Positions 1-8,848 are shown, counted from the first letter of the stretch. The stretch is DNA of 64,000 bases from Pseudomonas eutrophicaquae (GCF_023544715.1 NZ_JAMJEZ010000007.1:62001-126000); one strand, 5' to 3'. Notes: generated by a model not told the origin, from the letters alone. Numbers and translations: made by a program.

Positions 1-187
1 TACCGGCGGACGCCGGCGGGAGGCGCGATTCTAGCCAGCGCAAAATTGCCCTGAACAGGGGGGTGTCAGAGATTTTTTTACAGCCGGTGCAGCGCCGCTC
101 AAGCCGGCACCACGCAGCCCTGAAACCCTGCGCTGGCGTGCGAGCGTTCGGCACCGGTAATATCCACCAGCACGCAGTATCCCCCCG

Positions 188-1627
188 ATGCTGCGGTTCA
201 GGACGAACCCGTCGAGACCCTCCATGCCAGTGCTATCCGGCCAGGCCCTACTGGACTCCCTGCGCAGGGCTGCGCCCCTGTCCCGCCACGAACAGCAGGC
301 TCGCGCCCTGGGCTACCTGGTGACGCTGTCAGCCATCCTGGCGGGTGTGTATGTCGGCCATTTTGCGGCCTCTCTGCTGTGGCTGGCCCTGTATGCCCTC
401 TGCTACCCCTACCTCAGCCATACCCTGAGTCGCCTGACCCCGGTCGCGCAGCATGCGCTGGCCCGCACCGTCCTGCTGCAGGGCGATGCCCTCAATGTCG
501 GGGTGGCGCTGGTGCTGCTGGAGTATGCACTGGTGCCGAGCCTGTTGATGATTGCGGTGCTGCTACAGGGAGCGCTGCTGATCGGCGGTGCGCGCCTAGG
601 GCTGCTGAGCCTGAGCAGCCTGTTCGCCGTGGCCTTTTTCGCCGCGCACCTGCTCGGCATCTCCATCCAGCTGGACAGCCCCTGGCCCGTCAACCTCACC
701 GGCCTGCTGGTGGCCTCTGTCTATTTTGTGCTGGGCGCGTATTTCAGCCATCGCCAGACCCAGCGCCTGGCCGCGACCCAGGCCATCCTCGACCAGGAGC
801 GCCACCAGTCCGCCGAGCGGGCCGCCAACCTCGCCCGCTATCTGGCCCCGCAGGTCTGGCAGTCGATCTTCAACGGGGAAAAAAGTGCGCGCCTTGAGAC
901 CCAGCGCAAGAAGCTCACGGTGTTCTTCTCCGACATTCGCGGTTTCAGCGAATTGTCCGAGGAGCTGGAGGCGGAAACCCTCACCGACATGCTCAACACC
1001 TATCTGGACGACATGTCGAAGATTGCCCTCAAATACGGTGGCACCATCGACAAGTTCATCGGCGACAGCGTGATGATCTTCTTCGGCGACCCCTCCTCGC
1101 GCGGGCCGCGCAGCGATGCGATCGCCGCCGTGACCATGGCGATCGCCATGCGCAAGCACATGAAGGTACTGCGTCAGCAATGGCGCGCCCAGGGCATCCT
1201 CAACCCGATGGAAATCCGCATGGGCATCAATACCGGCTACTGCACGGTCGGCAATTTCGGCACCGAAACGCGTATGGACTACACGATCATCGGCAGCGAG
1301 GTGAACCTGGCCAGCCGGCTGGAGAGCGCGGCCGAGTCCGGCGAGATCCTCATCTCCCACGAAACCTTCGCCCATGTGCGCGATGTGGTGATCTGCAGTG
1401 AGCGCGGCATGCAGACCTTCAAGGGCTTCAGCCGGCCCATGCGCGTCTATCAGGTGATGGATCTGCGCAGTGAGCTGGGCGTGGCCTCGCGCTATCTGGA
1501 GTTCGAGCGCACCGGTTTTTCCATGTACCTGGACATCGACACCCTGCCTGATGCCGAGCGCGAACGGGTCATCCATGCCCTGCAGCAGGCCGCCAACCGC
1601 CTGCGCAACCAGCTGGGCGGCTGCTGA
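188..1627 (+). CDS. cyaB: Membrane-anchored class III adenylate cyclase (CyaB-like, MASE2 type)
   Basis: Makes cAMP from ATP at the inner membrane. The first ~190 residues form a hydrophobic multi-helix block that looks like a MASE2 sensor region. A short linker follows, then a class III cyclase domain from about residue 240 to 430. The two metal-binding aspartates are visible: D249 in FFSDIRGF and D293 in FIGDSVM. The 479-aa length is close to the ~460 aa of P. aeruginosa CyaB, whose cAMP acts through Vfr on virulence genes (family knowledge). An in-frame ATG at 224 is an alternative start; neither has a strong Shine-Dalgarno. The next gene begins 2 nt after the stop, suggesting co-transcription. 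Confidence 0.9.
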   Translation: MLRFRTNPSRPSMPVLSGQALLDSLRRAAPLSRHEQQARALGYLVTLSAILAGVYVGHFAASLLWLALYALCYPYLSHTLSRLTPVAQHALARTVLLQGDALNVGVALVLLEYALVPSLLMIAVLLQGALLIGGARLGLLSLSSLFAVAFFAAHLLGISIQLDSPWPVNLTGLLVASVYFVLGAYFSHRQTQRLAATQAILDQERHQSAERAANLARYLAPQVWQSIFNGEKSARLETQRKKLTVFFSDIRGFSELSEELEAETLTDMLNTYLDDMSKIALKYGGTIDKFIGDSVMIFFGDPSSRGPRSDAIAAVTMAIAMRKHMKVLRQQWRAQGILNPMEIRMGINTGYCTVGNFGTETRMDYTIIGSEVNLASRLESAAESGEILISHETFAHVRDVVICSERGMQTFKGFSRPMRVYQVMDLRSELGVASRYLEFERTGFSMYLDIDTLPDAERERVIHALQQAANRLRNQLGGC

Positions 1628-1629
1628 AC

Positions 1630-2361
1630 ATGCGCTCCGTCACGCCCGCCTTGCCGGCCTGCTGCCACGCGCTCAGGCATGACTGGCTGCTGCCGCTGCC
1701 TCTGCCCGCCGTCCGCTTGGCCAGCTGCAACTTTACCCCCGAGCGGCTGCAGGACGATGACCCCGTACACCTGGGGCTGACGCTGCCCGATGCTCTGCAA
1801 ACCGCTGCCGCCAAGCGGCGCTGTGAGTACCTGGCCGGGCGTGTCTGCGCCGCCGCCGCGCTGCAGCAGCTGGGGGGCGGCTGGCAGTACCCGCCCCGTG
1901 GCAGCGACCGGGCGCCACGCTGGCCGCACGGCTATAGCGGCAGCCTCACCCACAGCCACGGCTGGGCGGTCGCGGTGGTCGCGCACGGGCATCACTGGCG
2001 CAGCCTCGGGGTGGATGCCGAACGGCAGATTGCCCCGGAGCGCGCGGCACGTCTGGCACGGCAGATCCTTGTTGAGGAAGAAATCGCCCACTTCAACCGC
2101 CAGGATCCGGGTGCGGCGGCTGAATATTTGACGCTGTGTTTCTCCCTGAAGGAAAGCCTGTTCAAGGCGCTGTACCCGCTGGTCGGGCGACACTTCACCT
2201 TCAGCGCCGCTGCCGTGCATCTGCACGCCGCGCCAGGTCAGGCGAGCCTTGAACTGCGTGAAAGCCTGCACCGCGACTGGCCACGCGGGCGCTCGCTGGC
2301 GGGCCAGTTTGCCCGCCGCGGCGAACACCGGCTGAGCCTGATCGCCATTGCAGCGGACTGA
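1630..2361 (+). CDS. pcpS: 4'-phosphopantetheinyl transferase (PcpS/EntD family)
   Basis: Transfers phosphopantetheine from CoA to carrier proteins (acyl, peptidyl or aryl). Both core signatures are present: GVDAE with D129 and E131 for Mg binding, and KESLFKALY with K174, E175 and K179. A conserved SLTHSHG segment precedes them. At 243 aa it matches EntD/PcpS-type enzymes; in P. aeruginosa a single broad-range PcpS serves fatty acid and siderophore synthesis. The ATG lies 2 nt after the cyaB stop, so translation is probably coupled, although the two functions are unrelated. No terminator is obvious downstream. Confidence 0.9.
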   Translation: MRSVTPALPACCHALRHDWLLPLPLPAVRLASCNFTPERLQDDDPVHLGLTLPDALQTAAAKRRCEYLAGRVCAAAALQQLGGGWQYPPRGSDRAPRWPHGYSGSLTHSHGWAVAVVAHGHHWRSLGVDAERQIAPERAARLARQILVEEEIAHFNRQDPGAAAEYLTLCFSLKESLFKALYPLVGRHFTFSAAAVHLHAAPGQASLELRESLHRDWPRGRSLAGQFARRGEHRLSLIAIAAD

Positions 2362-2539
2362 GCGGCGTCTGCACATCTGGCGTGTTTTTCCAAGTCTCCC
2401 CCACCCCCAGATATTGTGTTAGTTTGCGCGCCCTCAAAGGCCTTGAAGCCTGCCTGTGGGCAGCGGTTTCAGGCCGAAGGCAAGACACGCAGTACCCAAG
2501 AGGCGGGATGCGCGGGCGCAGGCAACCACCCTCCGGCAC

Positions 2540-2570
2540 TCACCCACATGTTGCCCACATGCTATCCACA
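2540..2570 (+). promoter_or_regulatory. Three phased DnaA-like boxes upstream of nrdA
   Basis: TCACCCACA (2540-2548), TTGCCCACA (2551-2559) and CTATCCACA (2562-2570) are spaced by exactly 11 bp with TG between each. They match the TTATCCACA DnaA box at 6, 7 and 8 of 9 positions. DnaA is known to act on nrdAB promoters in E. coli; binding here is inference. Confidence 0.5.
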
Positions 2571-2596
2571 GCCGGCAGCAGTCGCACCTTGCCAGA

Positions 2597-2642
2597 TCAT
2601 GCATCTTGTGCAGATCAGGCTACACTGGCACTACATGTGGTG
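2597..2642 (+). promoter_or_regulatory. Probable NrdR box pair
   Basis: Box 2 at 2629-2642 (CACTACATGTGGTG) is a near-perfect palindrome. A weaker copy ending CATCTTGTG lies at 2597-2610. The centres are 32 bp apart, three helical turns, the usual arrangement of paired NrdR sites upstream of ribonucleotide reductase genes. The assignment rests on this resemblance and on the downstream nrdA. Confidence 0.5.
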
Positions 2643-2976
2643 TTTTTGGTGACAGATATGTACACCGCCCGCTGAAATCACTGCCGTACCGGGCGCGCGG
2701 ACTCACCTTCGCGCCCGCCCAAGCGCTCAGGCCCGCCGCGTGCTGCCAGACAGCAGACGAGCGGCAGACGGCAAGGCCTCGATAGGCTGGCATGCTCCAC
2801 GCATGGCCACCCCAAGATGTAGTGGTATTCATCGCCGTGCAACGGCGGGATACCACGCTGCTGACAGGCCCCGGCACCGCCGGACATGGCCTCCCCCGTG
2901 CCCCGGCGCGGTCGCTCTTTTTGCACAGTGGCACTGCGGTGCCTGAACTGAACACACGAAGATCGTGGAGAACCCG

Positions 2977-5835
2977 ATGCACACCGACACCCACCGCGAG
3001 CACCCCCAGGCCGAGGCCGGCGAACTGGTCGCCACCGCCCCGGGCCAGCTGCGCGTGATCAAGCGCAACGGCACCGTTGTCCCCTATTCGGATGACAAGA
3101 TCACCGTCGCCATGACCAAGGCGTTCCTCGCCGTGGAAGGCAGCTCCGCCGCAGCCTCCTCGCGGATCCACGACACCGTGGCCCGGCTGACCGAGCAGGT
3201 CACCGCCACCTTCAAGCGTCGCATGCCCTCCGGTGGCACCATCCACATCGAAGAAATCCAGGATCAGGTCGAACTGGCCCTGATGCGCGCCGGCGAGCAG
3301 AAAGTCGCCCGCGACTACGTGCTCTACCGTGAAGCCCATGCCCAGGAGCGCGCCCGCCGCGCCGCTGCCGAGCAGGTGCAGGCCCACCCGACCATCCGCG
3401 TGACCCTAGCCAATGGCGAGAAGATCCCGCTGAACCTCAGCCGCCTACAGACCATCATCGGTGAGGCCTGCGAGGGGCTGGCCGAGGTGGACAGCGAGCT
3501 GATCCTGCGCGACACCCTGAAGAACCTCTACGACGGCGTCACCGAGCAGGATGTCAGCACCGCGCTGGTGATGACCGCGCGCACCCTGGTCGAGCGCGAG
3601 CCCAACTACAGCTACGTCACCGCTCGCCTGCTGATGGACACCCTGCGCGCTGAAGCGCTGGGCTTCCTCGGCGTTGCCGAGCGCGCCACCCACCACGAAA
3701 TGGCCGAGCTGTATGCCCGTGCACTGCCGGTGTACATCGACAAGGGCGTCGAATTCGAGCTGCTGGATGCGCGCCTGCGCGACTACGACCTGGCTCGCCT
3801 GGGGGCGGCGCTCGATCACCAGCGCGATCAGCAGTTCACCTACCTGGGTCTGCAGACCCTCTATGACCGCTACTTCCTGCACAAGAACGACGTGCGCTTC
3901 GAGCTGCCGCAGGTGTTCTTCATGCGCGTGGCCATGGGCCTGGCCATCGAGGAGCAGGACCGTGAAGCGCGCGCCATCGAGTTCTACAACCTGCTGTCCT
4001 CGTTCGACTACATGGCATCGACCCCGACCCTGTTCAACGCCGGCACCCTGCGCCCGCAGCTTTCCTCCTGCTACCTGACCACCGTGCCGGATGATCTGGG
4101 CGGCATCTACGACGCGATCCGCGACAACGCCCTGCTCTCCAAGTTTGCCGGTGGCCTCGGCAACGACTGGACCCCGGTGCGCGCACTGGGCTCCTACATC
4201 AAGGGTACCAACGGCAAATCCCAGGGCGTGGTGCCGTTCCTCAAGGTGGTCAACGACACCGCCGTGGCGGTCAACCAGGGCGGCAAGCGCAAGGGGGCGG
4301 TCTGCGCCTATCTCGAGACCTGGCATCTGGACATCGAGGAATTTCTCGAGCTGCGCAAGAACACCGGTGACGACCGTCGCCGCACCCACGACATGAACAC
4401 CGCGAACTGGATTCCCGACCTGTTCATGAAGCGCGTGTTCGACGATGGCGACTGGACCCTGTTCTCGCCGTCCGACGTGCCGGATCTGCATGATCTGACC
4501 GGCAAGGCCTTCGAGGAGCGCTACGAGTACTACGAAGCCCTGGCCGGCTACGGCAAGCTCAAGCTGCACAAGACCCTCAAGGCCAAGGATCTGTGGCGCA
4601 AGATGCTCTCGATGCTGTTCGAGACCGGCCACCCGTGGCTGACCTTCAAGGACCCGTGCAACCTGCGTAGCCCGCAGCAACATGTCGGTGTCGTGCACAG
4701 CTCCAACCTGTGCACCGAGATCACCCTGAACACCAACAAGGATGAGATCGCGGTCTGCAACCTCGGCTCGATCAACCTGGTCAACCACATCAAGGATGGC
4801 CAGCTGGACACCGCCAAGCTGGCGCGCACCGTCAAGACTGCCGTGCGCATGCTGGACAACGTCATCGATATCAACTACTACAGCGTGCCCCAGGCGCAGA
4901 ACGCCAACTTCAAGCACCGCCCGGTCGGCCTTGGGATCATGGGCTTCCAGGATGCCCTGTACCTGCAGCACATCGCCTACGGCAGCGACGCCGCGGTGGC
5001 GTTTGCCGATCAGTCGATGGAGGCGATCAGCTACTTCGCCATCCAGGCCTCCTGTGACCTGGCCGAGGAGCGCGGCGCCTATTCGAGCTTCGACGGCTCG
5101 CTGTGGAGCCGGGGTGTCCTGCCGCTCGACTCGCTGGAGATCCTCACCGAACAGCGTGGCGCGCAGTACATCGAGGTCGATCGCAACAGCACCCTGGACT
5201 GGGCGCCGATCCGCGAGCGCGTCAAGCGCGGTATCCGCAACTCCAACATCATGGCCATCGCCCCGACCGCGACCATCTCCAACATCGTTGGCGTGTCGCA
5301 GTCGATCGAGCCGACTTACCAGAACCTCTATGTGAAGTCGAACCTCTCCGGCGAGTTCACCGTGATCAACCCGTATCTGGTGCGCGACCTCAAGGCACGC
5401 GGCCTGTGGGATGCGGTGATGGTCAACGACCTCAAGTACTACGACGGCTCGGTGCAGCAGATCGAGCGCATCCCGGCCGACCTCAAGGCGCTGTATGCCA
5501 CCGCCTTCGAGGTGGATACCCGCTGGATCGTCGAGGCCGCCAGCCGCCGCCAGAAGTGGATCGATCAGGCCCAATCGCTGAACCTGTACATTGCCGGCGC
5601 CTCGGGCAAGAAGCTCGATGTGACCTATCGCATGGCCTGGTTCCGTGGCCTGAAGACCACCTACTACCTCCGCGCGCTGGCCGCCACCAGCACCGAGAAA
5701 TCGACCATCAACACCGGCAAGCTCAACGCCGTCAGCTCGGCCATCGATGAAACCCTGCCCAGCGCCGAGCCCAAGCCGGCCCCGGTGCCGCAGGCCTGCT
5801 CGATCGACAACCCCGACTGCGAAGCCTGCCAGTAA
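2977..5835 (+). CDS. nrdA: Class Ia ribonucleoside-diphosphate reductase, alpha subunit
   Basis: Reduces ribonucleoside diphosphates to deoxy forms for DNA synthesis; partner of NrdB. The N-terminus carries at least two ATP-cone regions (about residues 22-110 and 125-215), the allosteric activity domain, as in the long Pseudomonas NrdA (~960 aa; here 952). Catalytic residues are visible: C365 in SSCYL, the N577-x-C579-x-E581 radical site in NLCTE, and C594 in VCNLGS as the second active-site thiol. The C-terminal swinging redox pair is CEAC at 948-951. I chose ATG 2977 over GTG 2965 because GGAG at 2967-2970 sits 6 nt before it. nrdB follows after 177 bp. Confidence 0.97.
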   Translation: MHTDTHREHPQAEAGELVATAPGQLRVIKRNGTVVPYSDDKITVAMTKAFLAVEGSSAAASSRIHDTVARLTEQVTATFKRRMPSGGTIHIEEIQDQVELALMRAGEQKVARDYVLYREAHAQERARRAAAEQVQAHPTIRVTLANGEKIPLNLSRLQTIIGEACEGLAEVDSELILRDTLKNLYDGVTEQDVSTALVMTARTLVEREPNYSYVTARLLMDTLRAEALGFLGVAERATHHEMAELYARALPVYIDKGVEFELLDARLRDYDLARLGAALDHQRDQQFTYLGLQTLYDRYFLHKNDVRFELPQVFFMRVAMGLAIEEQDREARAIEFYNLLSSFDYMASTPTLFNAGTLRPQLSSCYLTTVPDDLGGIYDAIRDNALLSKFAGGLGNDWTPVRALGSYIKGTNGKSQGVVPFLKVVNDTAVAVNQGGKRKGAVCAYLETWHLDIEEFLELRKNTGDDRRRTHDMNTANWIPDLFMKRVFDDGDWTLFSPSDVPDLHDLTGKAFEERYEYYEALAGYGKLKLHKTLKAKDLWRKMLSMLFETGHPWLTFKDPCNLRSPQQHVGVVHSSNLCTEITLNTNKDEIAVCNLGSINLVNHIKDGQLDTAKLARTVKTAVRMLDNVIDINYYSVPQAQNANFKHRPVGLGIMGFQDALYLQHIAYGSDAAVAFADQSMEAISYFAIQASCDLAEERGAYSSFDGSLWSRGVLPLDSLEILTEQRGAQYIEVDRNSTLDWAPIRERVKRGIRNSNIMAIAPTATISNIVGVSQSIEPTYQNLYVKSNLSGEFTVINPYLVRDLKARGLWDAVMVNDLKYYDGSVQQIERIPADLKALYATAFEVDTRWIVEAASRRQKWIDQAQSLNLYIAGASGKKLDVTYRMAWFRGLKTTYYLRALAATSTEKSTINTGKLNAVSSAIDETLPSAEPKPAPVPQACSIDNPDCEACQ

Positions 5836-5844
5836 CGCCACACG

Positions 5845-5866
5845 CCCCTCTCCCTCGGGAGAGGGG
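5845..5866 (+). repeat. Perfect hairpin between nrdA and nrdB
   Basis: CCCCTCTCCC (5845-5854) and GGGAGAGGGG (5857-5866) form a 10-bp stem with a 2-nt loop 10 bp after the nrdA stop. No T-run follows, so it may stabilise the nrdA mRNA 3' end or cause partial termination rather than act as a full terminator. Similar C/T-rich elements recur in many gammaproteobacterial intergenic regions. Confidence 0.6.
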
Positions 5867-6012
5867 CCGGGACAAGAGGGCAACAGCCCCGTGCCGACCA
5901 GCGGCCCCCGGATACATCTTGCGCCTGCAACACCTGACCGTAGAATCCAGATTGCTGGCTAACCATACAGCTCCGCACCCGGCGGAGCACGCCACCAGAC
6001 AGGAGAAACACC

Positions 6013-7263
6013 ATGCTGAGCTGGGATGAATTCGATACCGAGGACACCGTCGTCGCGACCCGCCCGAGCACACCGGCCCAGGCGGCCAGTGCCGAGCGCC
6101 ACAACGGCCTGGACAGCGACGGTGATGCCGCCGCCCATGATGCCCGTGCCGTGACCGCCGACGATTCCGACGCCGTGGCCCGTGCCAAGGCCGCCCTGAA
6201 CGATCTGGACATCCAGGAAGGCCTCGAGGATCTGGAAGGCGCCAGCGCGCGGGTGCGCGTGGACGAGAAGCGCATGATCAACTGCCGCGCCGACCTCAAC
6301 CAGCTGGTGCCGCTCAAGTACGACTGGGCCTGGCAGAAATACCTGGACGGCTGCGCCAACCACTGGATGCCGCAAGAGGTCAACATGACCGCGGACATCG
6401 CCCTGTGGAAGAGCGCTGACGGCCTGACCGAGGATGAGCGACGTATCGTCAAGCGCTCGCTGGGCTTCTTCTCCACCGCCGATTCGCTGGTCGCCAACAA
6501 CCTGGTGCTGGCCGTCTACCGGCTGATCACCAACCCCGAATGCCGCCAGTACATCCTGCGCCAGTCGTTCGAGGAAGCGATCCACACCCACGCCTACCAG
6601 TACTGCATCGAGTCGCTGGGCATGGACGAGGGCGAGATCTTCAACATGTACCACGAGATCCCGAGCGTGGCGAAGAAGGCCTCCTGGGGCCTCAAGTACA
6701 CCCGCTCGATCAGCGATCCGACCTTCACCACCGGCACCGTCGAGACCGACAAGCAGTTCCTGAAAAACCTGATCGCCTACTACTGCGTGCTGGAAGGCAT
6801 CTTCTTCTACTGCGGCTTTACCCAGATCCTCTCCATGGGCCGCCGCAACAAGATGACCGGCACGGCCGAGCAGTTCCAGTACATCCTGCGCGATGAGTCC
6901 ATGCACCTGAACTTCGGCATCGACATGATCAACCAGATCAAGATCGAGAACCCGCACCTGTGGGATGCCGAAATGAAGGACGAGGCCACCCAGATGATCC
7001 TGCAGGGGGCGCAGCTGGAGATTGAATACGCCCGCGATACCATGCCGCGCGGCGTGCTGGGCATGAACGCAGCGATGATGGAGGAATACCTCAAATTCAT
7101 CGCTAACCGCCGCCTGACCCAGATCGGCCTGCCGGAGCAGTACGCCGGGGTGAGCAATCCGTTCCCGTGGATGAGCGAGATCATGGACCTGAAGAAGGAG
7201 AAAAACTTCTTCGAGACGCGGGTGATCGAGTATCAGACCGGTGGTGCGTTGAGCTGGGATTGA
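6013..7263 (+). CDS. nrdB: Class Ia ribonucleoside-diphosphate reductase, beta subunit
   Basis: Carries the diiron-tyrosyl radical cofactor that starts catalysis in NrdA. Recognisable elements are the [11 protein letters not shown] segment with iron ligands and radical-tyrosine neighbourhood, and DESMHLNFG with later ligands. Length is 416 aa, as in P. aeruginosa. The start is well supported by AGGAG 7 nt upstream. The first ~75 residues are an acidic, low-complexity lead before the conserved core. LSWDEF occurs at the N-terminus and LSWD again at the extreme C-terminus, the tail that docks NrdB onto NrdA. A clear terminator follows. Confidence 0.97.
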   Translation: MLSWDEFDTEDTVVATRPSTPAQAASAERHNGLDSDGDAAAHDARAVTADDSDAVARAKAALNDLDIQEGLEDLEGASARVRVDEKRMINCRADLNQLVPLKYDWAWQKYLDGCANHWMPQEVNMTADIALWKSADGLTEDERRIVKRSLGFFSTADSLVANNLVLAVYRLITNPECRQYILRQSFEEAIHTHAYQYCIESLGMDEGEIFNMYHEIPSVAKKASWGLKYTRSISDPTFTTGTVETDKQFLKNLIAYYCVLEGIFFYCGFTQILSMGRRNKMTGTAEQFQYILRDESMHLNFGIDMINQIKIENPHLWDAEMKDEATQMILQGAQLEIEYARDTMPRGVLGMNAAMMEEYLKFIANRRLTQIGLPEQYAGVSNPFPWMSEIMDLKKEKNFFETRVIEYQTGGALSWD

Positions 7264-7288
7264 TGCCCAGTAGCCACTGTCGTAACAG

Positions 7289-7312
7289 AGCCCCGCCTTG
7301 CGCGGGGCTTTC
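7289..7312 (+). terminator. Rho-independent terminator after nrdB
   Basis: AGCCCCGC (7289-7296) pairs with GCGGGGCT (7302-7309) around a 5-nt loop and is followed by TTC. It ends the nrdAB transcript and lies just before the convergent methyltransferase gene. Confidence 0.85.
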
Positions 7313-7323
7313 TGTCTCTGTCC

Positions 7324-8067
7324 TCAGCGCCTCACACAAGCAAACAATGCATTCCCCGCGCGGCCATCCCAGGGCAGCAGCTTCTGGTAGTCATGCGCGA
7401 ACACATGCACCTCAAAGTACGGCGCCAACAGCGCCTGCAGCTCATCAAAATCCACCGCCACCATCGGGTGCTCGTCCTGCCAGTGCTGGGTCTGCCCGGC
7501 CATGCGCCGTTCAATGCGCAGGCGCAGAGTCTGCTGCTCGCCCTCGCCGGGGTAATGCCAGCCGGAGCCGAAGCTGAACAGGCCATCGGCATGCTCGGCG
7601 CTGTGGCTGACGAAAGAGGCGTTGTCGATGCGCCGCTTGTCCACCGCGTTGAAGCAGAACAGCCCCTCTGCCGCCAGAGCGTGATGGGCGCTGGCAATAC
7701 AGGCCTGCAGCCGCTCGAGGCTGGAGCTGTAGTGGATCGAGTAGAGGAAGCAGGTGATCAGATCCTGCGGCTCGCTGACCGTGAAGGTGCACATGTCCTG
7801 GCAGGAGAACTGCGCCTCGGGGCAGCGCTGCGTGGCGCGATCGAGCATCGGCTGGTTGAGGTCGAGGCCGCTGCTGTAATAGCCCGCATCGATGAAGTGC
7901 CGCACATGGGGGCCGGTGCCACAAGCCAAGTCCAGATGCCGCTGTCCGCCGTTGCCAAACAGCTGCTGCAGGCGCTGCACGCAGTGGCTTTGCGCCGGGT
8001 AGTCGATGTCGGCGCACATCAGGTCGTAATAACCGGACAGGTCGTTGTAGAGGATGGTGCCGGTCAT
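7324..8067 (-). CDS. Class I SAM-dependent methyltransferase
   Basis: Predicted Rossmann-fold methyltransferase of unknown substrate. The SAM-binding motif I is LDLACGTGPHV near residue 45, followed by an acidic GLDLNQPML motif II region and a hydrophobic strand containing LITCFLYSIHY. The start is taken at ATG 8067, where MTGTILYNDL begins; an upstream ATG at 8103 is in frame but lacks a ribosome-binding site. Length 247 aa is normal for a stand-alone enzyme. It converges on nrdB. Nothing in the neighbourhood indicates whether the target is RNA, protein or a metabolite. Confidence 0.85.
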   Translation of the reverse strand: MTGTILYNDLSGYYDLMCADIDYPAQSHCVQRLQQLFGNGGQRHLDLACGTGPHVRHFIDAGYYSSGLDLNQPMLDRATQRCPEAQFSCQDMCTFTVSEPQDLITCFLYSIHYSSSLERLQACIASAHHALAAEGLFCFNAVDKRRIDNASFVSHSAEHADGLFSFGSGWHYPGEGEQQTLRLRIERRMAGQTQHWQDEHPMVAVDFDELQALLAPYFEVHVFAHDYQKLLPWDGRAGNALFACVRR

Positions 8068-8162
8068 GGCGTAGGTTCCGGGCGGATGTGGGGCGCGCAT
8101 CATAGCCTGATTGTCGGGACCGGTAGGCTACCGACAATCCGCCCGGACCAGCATGTGCTCGC

Positions 8163-8291
8163 TCAGCTGCCCTGCAGGCCAACCAGCACAAAACCGCTGA
8201 TGATGCCGGCCAGCGCAATCAGCCAGCCGATGCGGTAACCACGATCCTTGAGGGCACGGCGGGCGGGGTCTATGGGCTTTTTCTTTCTCAC
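8163..8291 (-). CDS. Small single-pass membrane protein, 42 aa
   Basis: Short frame from GTG 8291 with AGGTGA 4 nt upstream. The N-terminus is strongly basic (KKK, RR, KDR) and a single hydrophobic helix (GWLIALAGIISGFVLVGL) follows, ending LQGS. The positive-inside rule predicts the N-terminus in the cytoplasm. Codon use matches neighbouring genes. I do not recognise the family and assign no function. It lies between the methyltransferase gene and the CrcZ-like RNA, on the same strand as both. Confidence 0.5.
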   Translation of the reverse strand: MRKKKPIDPARRALKDRGYRIGWLIALAGIISGFVLVGLQGS

Positions 8292-8464
8292 GGGGTCACC
8301 TGTAACCGAGGGCAGTAAAGCGGGCTTGCAGGGCGTACCCGCGTGATGCGGACCGGAGCATGCCGGCCAGTCAGGCGGCCTTTTTAGGGAGGTTGTTGCG
8401 GCTTGTCCAGCCTCTTGCGATGAACAACCCACCGGCTGCGCAGTTACCCAGAGGCCAGATGCAC

Positions 8465-8793
8465 GAAGGGGAGCCTTTGGGCTCCCCTTCGAAGATGGCG
8501 TCTGATTTTTCTTATTGTTCTGCCGGATCTGTTGTTCTTGTTGTCGATCCGGTTGGGTGTGCGGCCCGTTGCTCCCAGGGGGAGCGTCCTGCACAAACGG
8601 ATTCCTTTGGATGCTGACGTCGCCGTCATCGTGCACGACTGACCGGTACTGGCGCTGCTGCTGGGCAGTTTTATTGTTCTCGCGCCGGTCGGGAGATTCC
8701 TTTCGGGCAACTCCTCTCCAAAAGAATCAGTTTGTTACGTTGCCTGCTGTTGTTCTTGTTGTTAAGGCTTCGTGACATCTTGTTCTTGTTGTA
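8465..8793 (-). ncRNA. Probable CrcZ/CrcX/CrcY-family sRNA (Hfq/Crc antagonist)
   Basis: On the minus strand this non-coding stretch carries at least six A-rich AAnAAnAA-like motifs. Copies of ACAACAAGAACAA-type sequence lie at about 8777-8793, 8747-8766 and 8528-8545; shorter ones (AACAAAC, GAACAATAA) lie near 8730-8738, 8669-8683 and 8501-8522. Repeated CA motifs are the hallmark of CrcZ-type RNAs, which sequester Hfq/Crc and relieve catabolite repression in Pseudomonas. A sigma54 promoter just upstream fits the CbrB/RpoN control known for this family. The 5' end is placed about 12 nt after the promoter GC element; the 3' end at a GAAGGGGAGCC/GGCTCCCCTTC hairpin (8466-8491), giving about 330 nt. 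It could extend further. No cbrB is adjacent, so this may be a CrcX or CrcY type. Confidence 0.75.
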
Positions 8794-8804
8794 CCGAAGA
8801 TATT

Positions 8805-8819
8805 GCAGTTAGCGTGCCA
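8805..8819 (-). promoter_or_regulatory. Sigma54 (-24/-12) promoter of the CrcZ-like sRNA
   Basis: The minus strand reads TGGCAC-GCTAAC-TGC. GG at 8818-8817 and GC at 8806-8805 are separated by exactly 10 nt, the invariant RpoN spacing. The predicted start is near 8793, where the first CA motif begins. Confidence 0.75.
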
Positions 8820-8848
8820 GAAAACTAAAAATCCTTTTAATACAGTGA

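Larger units (their letters stand above)
2362..2976 (+). other. 615-bp control region upstream of nrdA
   Basis: Non-coding stretch between pcpS and nrdA; the open frames in it look like chance GC-rich frames. It holds three phased DnaA-like boxes (2540-2570) and a pair of NrdR-like boxes (2597-2642), listed separately. A small hairpin, GGCAC/GTGCC, lies at 2930-2943 just before the nrdA start. I could not assign a -35/-10 pair confidently. Confidence 0.6.

Noticed and set aside
5845-5866. Full intrinsic terminator between nrdA and nrdB
   Set aside because: Strong stem but no T-run, and nrdB lies only 150 bp further with its own good ribosome site; recorded as a hairpin instead.
3445-5883. 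812-codon open frame antisense to nrdA
   Set aside because: Mirror of nrdA codon bias; no conserved motif.
8163-8636. 157-codon frame on the minus strand spanning the CrcZ-like RNA
   Set aside because: Its N-terminal part translates the CA motifs (Gln/Asn/Lys runs) and it lacks a start signal; only the last 42 codons look coding.
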